Below are positions 33,666 to 45,108 of a stretch of 45,171 bases of DNA, in pieces. Numbering within the stretch: position 1 is the stretch's first letter; every line of letters starts with the position of its first letter. Position numbers and translations under genes: made by a program. Origin of the DNA: Gnetum montanum (Eukaryota > Streptophyta > Gnetopsida > Gnetales > Gnetaceae); the NCBI GenBank assembly GCA_015680685.1, contig MNCI01020988.1, forward strand, positions 25,022-70,192. The letters run 5' to 3'. Below the pieces are notes generated by a model, which saw only the letters and a list, made by a program, of their open reading frames with translations, searched no databases and was not told the DNA's origin.

Positions 33666-35498
33666 TTCCATATTGTTTTAGAAAATCGCTTATTTTAAAA
33701 CACCAATGCATTCCTGGTAATGAACTCTGCATGATAAAAATTATCTACCAAGTCTCAATGGATCCACCAAACAATACCCTATCACATTCACATCATGCCG
33801 TTCAAAATCCGAATTCCAGTCTTGTAACCCGGTTTTGTCGGGCTCCAGGACTCCTCCCTTATCCTGGTCGGATTGTCCCGGGCAAAATATAACCCGTCGG
33901 TTTCTCTTTGGTAATTAATTCTGATTGGGGGTATTCTTGTGTCGGTGATGCTCTTTGGTGCTGCAGGTAAGTTCTTCGATTCTGCGTGATCTGGAGTCAC
34001 TATCCCTTGGTCGTTTTCAAAAGGCTATGTATCTCTCTACTCATACTATTCCTACGTTTTTGTACCCATACCAGAGGTGCCCTAATCTCGGTAAATGAGT
34101 TTTTTTACGAGGTGTTGATACAATCTGAATTTATGCATCAACATCCAAAGTGCAAAGTGATGATGTGCTACAGTAATTTCCAAGAGGGATTCTTATTAAT
34201 GGAAATAATGTGGTGGGGCACTTTTGGCCAGCTCGCACTAACCTATATCCAGCTCCATGTCTCATGTTTGTTATCCTATTGGTTTGTTACCTATCTAGAT
34301 GGGAACAACGAAACGACAATTAACCCAGACCCCAATAGTATTGGCAACACAAAGCAGATTGGGCAATAAGCATCATTTTCGAGAACTTGAGTGACTGTTG
34401 GGACATGGTAATTGATCATCGCGGATCAACTGTTATCACAACCAAAAGGGCCTATCTGATTTCACGAAAAAAGAGTATGATCGTGCGATCAGTCAACTGT
34501 GTATGGATTTTTCTGAATAGACCAAATAAAAAAAACACCAGTTTCCCACGCAAAATGAATTTTTCGTAGATTTACCGTGATGACCAACCATGCATAAACG
34601 AATCAGATATTTTTTTTCCAGTTGGACCAATATGACTTGATACTACAACCGGCTTGGTAATACGACTGTACTATGATGGATGTGTGTTACTTTAGCATGA
34701 CTTGATGAGATTTAGCCAAGGAATGACAAAATTCAATAAAGAAATCAATCAACAATCAAACTACTTGTAGCTAATGACGACTAAAATCGGTTAATAATCA
34801 CCGCTCGAGGGGAATGCTGTAAAACAGACTGTTTTACGTTATTATCACAATATCACATGTAGGTGAATGCCACCTCGATTTTCCCTAACATTACTCCAAA
34901 GAATGGACTAAGCCTTACGCTTCCACCACGGGTCCCATAGATTTTTAATTACTAGAGTGGTCCACTCCCTTCCTCATTCGTGAAAGGTTTTCTAAAAGGC
35001 GAAGCTCAACTAATGAAATTGTGGCAAAGGGATAACTAGGATCACTTTAGGGTCTTTCTTTATAGATAGGTTGTGTGACAAGTTGTTCCACTCAAGGACC
35101 CAATTGCTTCCTACATCCGTCCATTCATTTAGTGTGAGGAAATGGGATGTGGGTGAAATTCTCGCCAATGGTCAACTACAACCAGAATTGGATTCGATAT
35201 CCAAAAGATCAAGCTTCAATATATGGATTGAAAGTCACATCCTATAGAAAGAGAGTGGAGGGAGGAGATGAGGGATGAATAGTATATCATAATAAAATTT
35301 GTGCAACCAAATTAAATATAATAGTAAAAATAATCTTGCAAACACTTAGATAAATTAGAGTAAAACACATATAAAATATGATTAAAAGGAAATGTAAGAA
35401 ATGAAATAAAATGGACAACACAAACCAAGCGTTATAGTGGTTTGACTTAGGCCTAGTGCACTTTGTAGGGCTATGCAATCTCTTCTACTCATGGATTC
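33666..35498. other. no gene supported
   Basis: A 127-codon plus frame at 33986-34369 shows no recognisable motif, and its composition looks non-coding. The part before 35498 resembles LTR-like non-coding sequence ('tgacttaggcctagtgcactttg') but cannot be assigned. Otherwise nothing is seen. Confidence 0.5.
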
Positions 35499-36283
35499 TG
35501 ATGAGCCATCATATTGCATCCACTCCTACGATATCGTAGCTCGCTGCAACATCTATAAATAAGAGGCGGCTTTCCTTGTTTTAGGCACTTAGACTTAGAC
35601 CCTTAGCCAAACTATAGTAGTTTTACCATTCCAGAGTTAGAATAATTTCCATGTGTTCGCAATAGGAGTCTTAAAGTGAACGGATCTTTATTCAAGCAAA
35701 TTGTACCTGAGCACACATTTGTGTACGACAATACAGATGAACTTTCTAATAAACCTTGCAGCATGTGGACTAAGTTAAATAGGAATTAATTATTGTTAAA
35801 TGTTTAAATGCTTTCCTAGATAATTAAATGTCTCTCAACCCTTGACTCTCCTAGTTAAGTGCATTCAGTATGATCGCTTCGAGCACATGTGTAATGCTTG
35901 GTAACCTAGTAACGAGTAGCTTTTGGTAATCCCAGCAGCGTTGCACTAGTTCAGGGTCTGTGCGGCAAGTGGGAATGGATATTGGTGCTAAGACAATTAA
36001 AACTTAGTTAGTGAATAGTTAATGAAAGTTAGTCACTTAGTTCTCTTCACCTTCCCCTATTAGCATAAGACATTAAAAAGATAAAAGATATAAAAATCAC
36101 ATATCTCAAGCTTACTTAACCATACAACCGTGACAATACAAGTAAGTTTGGGAAGATAACAATTGATTAACCTTAAGTGTTCCATTAAGACGTGTAAGCA
36201 CTTAGTCCTTGGAGTTTGACCGGATCACGCATGAGACGCTCGTATTCGTATGGTTGAGTGTAGGGGTACCTCGGCACTCATCA
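35499..36283 (+). repeat. solo LTR of the main Athila/Tat family
   Basis: Complete LTR of 785 bp, from TGATGAGCCATC to GGCACTCATCA, with a TATA box (TATAAATAA) at 35554-35562. It is flanked by gattc (35494-35498) and ggttc (36284-36288), a 5-bp target duplication with one mismatch. No internal region is attached on either side. This is the usual outcome of unequal recombination between the two LTRs of one element. It is the best reference for the partial LTR at 1-503. Confidence 0.92.
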
Positions 36284-37384
36284 GGTTCTATTACAATCTT
36301 TAAATTCTTGAAGAAAAAGTGCTAGTTTCAAGGTTTTTTTTGTCTTGCTTTTGTACAATTGGGATTTTAAGGAAAAAATCCTTAAACCAGTCCTCAAAAT
36401 AAAGGAAAATGAAATGATGCTTTTGGGATCTCACAATAAATTTGATTACATCAATATAAGTGTAGATCATACAAGAGATACAATGATAAGAATATAGAAA
36501 CATAATACAACAAGATTTTTTTTTTCAGTTTAGCTCTTTTCCTTGCACATTCAAATTTTTTCTTAAAACTTTGATCCTTCTTACTGCTATTGATATAGTA
36601 ATCTTAGTCCAATGATTCATCTCCACTTGTGCATCAACAACTATGAGAGCTATGATGTCCTCAGATAAATGCTTTGTTCTTTGAGACAAATGGTAGCCTT
36701 TTCTTCTTAATAGTTTTCTCATCTTACAAAGTTTGAGGGGCTTTTTAGCTTTTGATAATTTTTTTATTTTGTCATTTATTCCTAAAACATTGATCTTATT
36801 AAGGTTGGTCAACCTATTGCTAGGCTAGTTGACCTACTACACTTGCTATAAAAACATAATCTCTTGGCATAATTATTCTTCTTGAATTTGGGAGTCTACA
36901 ACTACACAACTATCTTTAACTAGTAGTTTTAGTTTGGGTGACCTATGAAAAGGCCTCTTGATCTTAATAATGTTTCTTTTTCTTAGCCTAAACTTCTTAT
37001 TAATTTGGGTTAGTTGACCTTATTTATAGATTGGTTGACCTTAAGAATGATACATTTTCTTTCTCTCATACTTTAGTTTTTAGGTAGGTTGACTTTAAGT
37101 AATGTTAGTCAACCTAACATATGTATATTTTTCTCCTAATTGTGTCTAGTGAACTTATAGGTCAGTCTACCTTAAGTGGGATTGATTAACTTATCAAACC
37201 ATTTGGTAAATCAAAAGATGATTTAGGTAACCAAAGGATTACTGATTTTGACATCGAGCTCTACCACTTGAAACTTATCAAAGACATCATTTTTCATAAT
37301 GACCATAATGCATTTTAGCATCCTAAATTTTCAATTCAATTAACACTAGGAGCCTTTCTTGCCAAACCTCAACTAGCCTATGGA
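36284..37384. other. non-coding stretch with clustered GTTGAC motifs
   Basis: No gene is recognised. Between 36806 and 37115 the words GTTGAC/GTCAAC occur six times (for example 'aggttggtcaacct', 'agttgacctt', 'ggttgaccttaag', 'gttagtcaaccta'). It lies upstream of a gag-like pseudogene on the plus strand and may be that element's leader or LTR. Confidence 0.5.
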
Positions 37385-38813
37385 GTTGGATAAATATGAG
37401 AAGAATGTACTAGCAGAATATCTTACCATTATGGATGAGATTTAGATGCTGTCTAGTGATGAAATTCAGTAAAGATAGACTATGGTGGACTTTTTGGTGG
37501 GACATTCCAACATAAATTTTAGCAGAAATTACCAATTCTAGGATCAACACTTTGAAGATGGTGGTATTGACATTCATGATGATGATGAAGATAATAATCC
37601 TCATACATTATTACATAGAGAACTCTTTTCTCAATACACTATGTAACCACAAAGCCCAATCCTATAGCATGTTAATATAATAAATTCTACTAACTAATTT
37701 TCTATGCATGTTCCCTAAACTACTAGTCCTATAACTTCTATTTCGATTGCTCCAGCTATTATTACCCCACCTATGATTATCCTAGCTTTAGCATATAGCT
37801 TGTTTCCAATCATAAATACTATTAATCAAACATCTCATATGCAAGCTCAAGATTCTAACACCTTGTTGAATCCATTCTATCTTCTATTGCTTGTGCCATT
37901 AGTTCAACAACTAGAAGTTTCATTGCTATTTCGCCAACCTTTCCAACACATGCCTTGATTTAATATCCCATAATTTATCACCATGCCCACTTTTCGATCC
38001 CCTAGTAAGCTTTACATGTGCATAATCTTATCTTGGATAATCTTACTAGACCAAGTATCTATGGTGTTTCACATGAATTAATGCTCCTGGTTCAAGAATT
38101 ATCATCTAGATTGCAAGCTCATTAAAATCAAACACAAGAAGTCATAACATTACATGGGGAAAGTCCTGCCATTTTAATTTCTCATCTTCTTATTGATCTC
38201 ATTAGCCCCTTGATTCCACATGTCCAAGTTCCCAAGGAAATCGCATTGTCTAACTTTACCATTATGATGGAGAAATTGATCCTACAAATCATGTCATTAT
38301 CTTATGAAATAAATGTATGCTATTGGTAGGTTATTCTTATACCATACTTCATAGTTTTTCAAATTCATTGATAGATAAAGTACTTGAATGGTAATATGAC
38401 TGTTTCTCATGGATGCATCATCTCTTTACAGTAGCTCTTCATAGCCTTTATAAAGAGGTTCAAATATGACATTAGTAGAGGTGGCATATTGTAAAAGATA
38501 TTGCCAATCAAATAGACATCAACTGAATGCATTTTAAGTTTATCTCTTAATGTACTTTAGTGATGATGGAGCTCACCCATCCATTTCTTGATGATTAACT
38601 ATTAGATATTTTTAAAGGACTTGTTAATGACTATATTAAGGATAAACTACTACACCCTAGGCCACTTAACCTTCATGATGCCATCACTTATGTGAAACAT
38701 ATTGAGAAGGTAGTTATTTATTGTAATGATCCTAAATGGATGAACTTGTATAACAAACCCAAGAAGGTAGCCAAAAAAAAGGCCTTACAAAATGTAAGGA
38801 AAATATTAGCTTT
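37385..38813 (+). pseudogene. degenerate gag-like region of another LTR retrotransposon
   Basis: The clearest part is 38400-38812, where one frame reads LFTVALHSLYKEVQI, then LLDIFKGLVNDYIKDKLLHP and LHDAITYVKHIEK. This resembles the Ty3-type gag pattern in which a GLxxxIxxxVxLHxPxxLxEAI segment precedes a basic tail (here KPKKVAKKKA). Upstream, weaker frames (VLAEYLTIMDE, 37392 onward) may be the same gene. Stops are frequent. The LTR at 38814 interrupts it. Gag is a fair guess, but the family is not determined. Confidence 0.45.
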
Positions 38814-39776
38814 TGATTAGTGGCGAGGTACCCCTACACTCAACGATACGAAATGAGCGTAGCACGCACGATCTAGTCGAACTCCGCAGACTAGATGCCT
38901 AAATGCCCCATGGAACACTAGGGGTTAATCATTCGTTGTCTTCCCAGACTTACTTGTTGTTGTCACGGTGTATGGTTAAGTAAGTCCAAGGTATATGATT
39001 TTTTTGGTCTTTTCTAGTTTATCTCCTATGCTAAGGGGTGAAGGGTTGAGAGAACTAACTACTCTAACTAATATCCTAAGTCTAAATTAACTAGCGTCAG
39101 CATCCATTCCCACTTACCGTACACACCCTGAACTGTGCAACTGTGCCTACCAAATGCTAATCGTTACTGGGATTACCACACGTAATGCACGTGCTCGAAG
39201 CGGTCGTACTGAGGCACCTAACTAGCCTAAGTGTGACAAGCAGCTGATTCCTTGACTAGCCATACACATCCGTAGATGCTTGTAATCAAGTCGTACTCAT
39301 CCCACGTTCTAGGAGATAAGGGTGAGAGAATCTAATCGTGATGAGTAGCTGATTCCTTGGTTAGCCATACACATTCGTTAATGCTTGTAACCAAGTCGTA
39401 CTCATGCCGCGCTAATAACAAGTAAGAAATAACATGAAATAAAACCTAGCCATGTACTGCAAGGTTTATCCACAAAGCTCTTCTTTATTGCTGTACACAA
39501 CTTGCGTTCAGGTACAAAGCTGCTTGAATAAAGAATCGTTCACTTGGGGAACTCCTACTACAGGCACATGGAAAATATTCTATCTCTGGGGTGATCAATC
39601 TACCAGAGCTTCGCTACTTCTAGCCTAGGATTGAAAATAAGGGAAGTGCTGCCTCTTATTTATAGATTTGACGGTGGACCGCGACATCGTGTACGTGATA
39701 TTGTAGGGGATGCGATATCGCGGTGGCCGCTATATCGCTACACGATATCGCGGCTTGTGCATATCGCGTCTCATCA
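38814..39776 (-). repeat. 3' LTR of element C
   Basis: It runs from TGATTAGTGGCG to GTCTCATCA, 963 bp, with a minus-strand TATA box at 39656-39664 and the GATATCGCG-rich U3 at 39675-39770. The outer terminus has TGATTAG instead of TGATGAG. It inserted into the gag-like region on its left. The left flanking 5-mer is gcttt (38809-38813); the partner lies outside the window. Confidence 0.9.
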
Positions 39777-39790
39777 TACCCCCATGACTG
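39777..39790 (-). promoter_or_regulatory. polypurine tract of element C
   Basis: The minus strand reads CAGTCATGGGGGTA directly before the LTR start. Two near-identical motifs lie further inside the element, near 40359-40372 and 41789-41800. Confidence 0.75.
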
Positions 39791-41541
39791 AATGAAAACT
39801 TGTCCTCGAGTTCCTTACAATAATATCAGGAAGGTATGGAATTATTGAGGGGAATGGAACTAATGGGATGACATGTGAACAGATCATTATTACAAGAATT
39901 AACAAAACTGGTGTTCATGACAACAAGGGTGAACACCTTATTACAATAACATCAGGCCTTTGTTGGCAGCTTGAGAGAAAGAGAGAGATAGAAAGAAGTG
40001 TTGCTGCTGCCAACGCCAAGATTGCGCTTTTTGTTGTCCATCCATAAGCGCGCCATCGATCTTGCTCCTTGCATAGCTACTTCAGCGCTGCTCCATTCCA
40101 AGTGTTTGCTCCAATGCCAGATCCAATCTTTTGTTTGCATGATCGCCGTCTGCACACACAACACAATCATATATTAGCAAGTGTAAATGAATCACCATGT
40201 AATTAATACCTTGCTTCGGTGTAAGTCCATTGGCTAGGTTGTGGTATGGCTGATATGGACCTGGGAAGATGTAGTAATGATGACTACCAAAGATGTAGGG
40301 GTTAGGAAGAAAATCAAAAATTTCGGGGCTAGGAGAAAATTGAAAAAAGCGGGCCCCATACCCCCATGACTAATCACGAACCTCCGGTCACGTTAGAATG
40401 AAGAAGGGAAAGGAGTAAGAAAGATAGATAAAAAGGGACACTGAAAACATTAGTGAAATGGATGTCAAGATGGGAATGAACAAAAGAATAATTAAGTGCA
40501 AAATGTTAAGGAAAAGAAGTTAACGAATGCACCAAATAGGAATGTTAGTGGGTCCTCCCCAAAGCAGGCGTATGCCGTGAATGCCCTGACAGACCCACAT
40601 TCAAAGAGTCCGTAGGCTCTGGGAATGTCTTTTGGAACAAGAGTTAAAGTCTTAACTGTAAGAATTTACCGAAAAGAAAAAAATGCATCAACCAAAATAT
40701 ATACACTAATGATACAACCGGTAATGACGTGAACAATGGAGAGAAGGATGGAGAGAAGAGAAATGGAATGGAATCCCAAGAACAAGGTGGTGTACAGCCC
40801 CTTATGTGTTTGATGATTAATGGGACTTGGCAAGTCTCATTCCAACTCCGGCCTCAAACCAACCACATCCAGTGACTGCGCATTAATGCATTCAGTTAAA
40901 CCATCCACTTGGGTAACAAGAATGCACGCTCCAAGAGCCGCCACCATTCCGATGAAACAAAGGAGGCAATGGGAAGTGAGAAGGGCCTTAGTTAGAGGGA
41001 ACACTTTTGGTTCCATAACCAGTGCTTGTAGCTCAAGTTTATTCGTCTAAGGGGTGTGCTTTGAATTCTCACTTGGGGGGTTTTTTTTCGTTTTGTGTTT
41101 TTATGCGTGAGAACCACACCATGCAAAGACTTCTTATTTTTATTAGCTCAACTTCCGATCATTGGCTAACATTGGAATGGTAAGAAAACCCAAGAAGAAA
41201 TATCTAAGCACCCAAGAGAATGACCAACACAAAAGCATCAAGTTCCCTTGAAGTCACACCCTTTGCAATCCTTGAGTCCTTCCTTAGTTTGAGAAATACC
41301 CAGTCACTGATTCGTTAAAGTTCTTATTAGAAGGGAACTGTACATTTCGAAGCCAAGAGAAACCATAGAAATTGGTGGATGGATGGATGAAGTGATCTCA
41401 TTACCTGCCATATCAAAAGAAACATACCTTAGTATCAACATTGTAACTTAAAGGTAAAAACCAAACATTAGCAATCAATATGAAAACAGTTCATACCATC
41501 GGTCTGAACACTTATTGGGTGACGAACTTACATGATGGATG

Positions 41542-41600
<59 letters not shown>

Positions 41601-41835
41601 AGAAAAGTATAACAATGGTGTAAAAAAAAACAGAAAAAGTTAAAGAAATTTGTAAAACAAAAACTTAGAAAAGTTAAAGAAATCTGTAAAACAAAAATGT
41701 GTAAAACAAAAACGTTGTAAAACAAATACGTGTAAAACAAAAACTTAAAAGAACTAAGGGCCCCATATGATTAGCATAGGTGGCCATCTCCCCCATGACT
41801 GAGTTGGAAGGGAGAGATTCGAAATAATGAGCGTC
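39791..41835 (-). other. 3' internal non-coding region of element C
   Basis: About 2 kb with no protein-like frame. It is homologous to 13689-14697 plus 17552-17760 of X, to 17761-19150 of Y, and to the complement of Z. It includes a microsatellite at 41545-41596 and A-rich 'tgtaaaacaaaaa' repeats at 41650-41745. A long 3' non-coding region of this kind is typical of Athila/Tat elements. Confidence 0.75.
41545..41596 (+). repeat. (CA)26 microsatellite
   Basis: An uninterrupted run of 26 CA units inside element C. Elements X, Y and A have no such run at the equivalent place, so it expanded after this copy diverged. Confidence 0.98.
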
Positions 41836-42590
41836 TGTTTGAATTTCGTAACAGTGCCCAACTTCTCCCTGCTGATGTTCATAGGTTGAGGGGTGGAAGT
41901 TGGCGACGCTCACGTTCCAATGTGTCTATGCCATAGTTGTTGGTATGAGTTGTCTCCTCAGTTCGTTCCATGCATATTTGCTTGCTCCTTCGAGTGGCTG
42001 TCAACCACGGGGTGTCTACTACTGGTTACGTGGTTGCTATATAGAGGCATCTTTGTTTTTCACTCTCATAGGCACACCTCTCACATGGAGACATATCCTC
42101 CATGTCATCACCCGATGAATCACTGTATGTGATGCATGGAATCTTCTTCTTCTCAATCTTTCCGTAAATATTCATCTTAGAAATTTGTAAGGAAAGATCA
42201 CGGATTTCTAGGTATGCATCTACGGTACTTAGCCATGGCCTTCCCATTATAATGGGGAAGTCCCCTTCGTTGTTAACCTCAATCACCAGGAAATCAGCTG
42301 GGTATGACCACCCACACATAGTGGTGATAATGTCCTCCACCAATCCTAAGGGAATGGTGATGGACTAGTCAGCCAGCTCCAGTTGTATGTTACTCTTCTT
42401 AAGTTGGAGTAGGTTCTAGGCTTGATACATCTTTTGTGAAATTAGGTTGCTCCAGAACCTGAGTCAAGAAGAGCTTGATGTGGTGCATTTTTGGTGATCT
42501 ATAAATGAATTAAGGGGTTTCCAGGGTCAGATAGTTTCCTGGGAAGGTGGCCCACCTTTATCCAGTCAGTTACGCTATGTGTCAACATAA
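41836..42590 (-). pseudogene. protease of element C, with residual linker
   Basis: The minus strand reads ALLDSGSGA near 42445-42475, with an intact DSG triplet, then VEDIITTMCGWSYPADFLVI and DFPIIMGRPWLSTVDA (42026-42343). It ends in an acidic linker with SDSSGDDMEDMSPCERCAYE that leads toward where RT would begin. A TAG at 42365-42367 replaces the Gln seen in element A's VDQSIT. Similarity to A's linker stops at about 41960, and the sequence then runs into the 3' tail. Confidence 0.78.
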
Positions 42591-45108
42591 CCATTTACGT
42601 ACTTAGTTGTTGGACTGAAGGGTTCTCCAAAGCGTTAGTGGTTAGAGGCCTATACATGTGCCCAACTACTTGTTGTTGCGAGAGTTTGTCTGGGCTCCTA
42701 GTTCTGAAGAAGGGTCTTTTCTTTGTATAGTTGTTAGAACTAGCACCCAGTTGGATATTTACATGCTGAATATTTACAGCTCTCATGGCGTTACGTTGCT
42801 GCGGTTGGGTAGGTAATTCCCCCTACATTGTTGGAACAGGTTGTATGGGAACTACAGGTGGAAGAGGTGCGGGTGGAGTTAGAGGATGGGCTGAATGTGA
42901 GATATCTCCTGAAGGAGAAGGAGTCCTCCTGAAGTACTCCCGAACTTGGTAGTGACGTTGGGGAGTAGTGTGACCCATAGAGTCACCTGGAGAAACTGGC
43001 TACTGCACATAATAACCGTAAGGATCGGGCTATCGATAAGGGTACTGATGTGTTGGCAGTGGCATCCCCCATGACTGTGGGTATTTCCACTGCTGATGTT
43101 GTCCAATAGGCTGTGGAGGCATTCCACTTGGGTAATATGTTAAGGGTTGGTGGAACTCCCTTGGGTTACCTTGTGGATAAGGTAACCTTCGGGGTATTTG
43201 CCGTTGATTGAGTCTTGGATTTAGTGCATACACCCCAGACTCCTGTAGATGTGAGATAATGGGGCAACATCCCTTAGGATGGTCATAGTAGCAGAATTCA
43301 CATCCACTATCATCGTCTGTATTAGAATTCACAACCTCATCGGAGATAGGAATTTTTCCCTTACCCTTGTTATGTGCAGGGCTTAAGTTTCTCCACTTGG
43401 TTTTTCCTTTGTCACTACTTTGTTCTACCTTAGACTCTTCTACAATTTTTAAGACTGTTTCTATTATTGAGTCTAAGGAATCCCATATTTGGTCTACTTT
43501 GGCTGATACCTCGGTTGTTAACTTTTGGATCGGTAAGGTTTTCCGATTCACCAACTCTTCGAGTGGTGACTCATCCTCCTCATCACAAAATTTCACTCCC
43601 TTCCTGCGAAGGGAGGGATCGCAGTTGTATTCTTCCATACTTTTCCTCTTACGTAGGTCACCCGCTTCTTCCGCTACTTATTCCAACAAACTTTCAACTT
43701 CATGGGCTCTAATTTGGGAAAGTCTCCCTTGGGCATAAGTCCCAAGAGTTCTTCTTGTTTCATTCCTTAGCCCTTCCACGATGTGGCGAAGTTGATCCTG
43801 CTTAGCGTACCCATGGCCTGGGCAACGATGTAGCAGTGTATAGTAACGGGCCATGGCAGCATCCAAGGGTTCATAAGCACCTTGTTTCCAGCCTTGGATC
43901 TGCTTACACAAATTGGACACTCTGGCGTACGTCTGATATTTGTTGTTGAACAGTTCGAGCATTGTACTCCACCTCCTGATGGTTTTCAGTTCTAAGGACC
44001 GGTACCACCTCTCTGCTTCTTTGGTGATTGTCCTTGGAAACAACTTAAGCTTCTGCCACTCATTATCTATATTTTTCAAGGCATAGGCATCGTGGAATGC
44101 TTGTAAATGATGTTGAGGATCAGCGTTGTATCCCCCTTCAAAATGTGGGATATTATTTATGTCCAAACACTTGATCCTGCTATCTTTTAAATGCCTTGTG
44201 GGGATCCTAACTGCCTCTGTGATGTCTAGCATTCTTTGGGTTGCGAGTAGGGGTTCATCATGATCATCTCTATCATGACGTCTGTGATGTCTTCGTGGTG
44301 GTTCCCTACTCTCCCTATGTCCTTGCCCTTGTCCTAACTCCCGACCTTCCTATTGAGGTCTTTCATCTCCCTTACTTTTACCCTCTTTGTTGTGCTCACG
44401 ATGGTTGCACCCAGATGTGGAAGGAGAGTGTGAATGGTGAGATGAAGGAGAAGAGGAAGGGAATCCTTCACCATGGTGATGTTTCTTACCTTCTCTTCGG
44501 TTGCTTCTGCCCCGATCATTATAACGATCTAAGTGTCTGTCCTTAGTGTGAGTGGTTGTTCCTGCCGTGAACAGTTGGTGTTCATGGGGATCAGAGCCCG
44601 TAGCATGTATAGTTGATCGAAGGCTCTGATGCCTAACCTCTTCACCATTGTAAGGAGGAGGAACATCATTTTCTAAGAAACCCGTTATGAGGGGTTCCTC
44701 GTCTCCTATTTCACTAAGGACATGGGGGACCTTGCCCTTCAACAATGAGTGTTGGCTCTCCTGCCTTTCATCCCTCATACATTGCAAAGCGGTGGGATGA
44801 TAATCCCTTATATCATATTCTCCAGCAACGTATTTAGCGAATAAGTCCTACATGCCAATCTGTGCTAAGGCACGGAAGAGCATGCTCGGAACAGGTCGAT
44901 CTGGTGGTAAAACTATGTTACCAAACAAATCTCTCCAGTGCAACTGTTCATCCTAATGGAGGATAAAAGTGTAATCAGGAATATACTCATCGGGATGAGT
45001 ATAAACTATCTTATATTGTTTAGGACTTGGCTGGTTTAGGTTATGTGTATGTTGTTGACTGTCTTCCGTGTTATTCCTAGGTGAGTTAACCTTATGAGAA
45101 GAAGCCAT
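42591..45108 (-). pseudogene. gag of element C (best preserved gag)
   Basis: Starts at 45106-45108 with MASSHKVNSPRNNTED, near the expected distance from the PBS. Motifs in order are FILH-stop-DEQL (TAG at 44953-44955), a His/Ser-rich segment (44350-44787), the capsid-like region 43678-44232 (FEGGYNADPQHHLQAFHDAY, IQGWKQGAYEPLDAAM, CPGHGY), an acidic stretch, and a knuckle-like CEFCYYDHPKGC (about 43265-43300, CX2CX3HX3C). A Pro/Gln/Tyr-rich C-terminus follows. Stops at 44953, 43678, 43030 and 43000 all fall where Gln codons fit the context. Apart from these and some shifts, the frame is largely open. Confidence 0.85.

Noticed and set aside
33229-33732. 167-codon minus-strand frame
   Set aside because: No domain is recognised and it overlaps the plus-strand two-exon candidate. 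The GC-rich exon makes open frames on both strands likely. Kept only as an alternative.
33986-34369. 127-codon plus-strand frame with hydrophobic stretches
   Set aside because: No family motif, no supporting splice or neighbour context. Long hydrophobic runs come from T-rich sequence.
41528-41740. Minus frame with a long Val-Cys dipeptide run
   Set aside because: It is the translation of the (CA)26 microsatellite and adjacent A-rich repeats.
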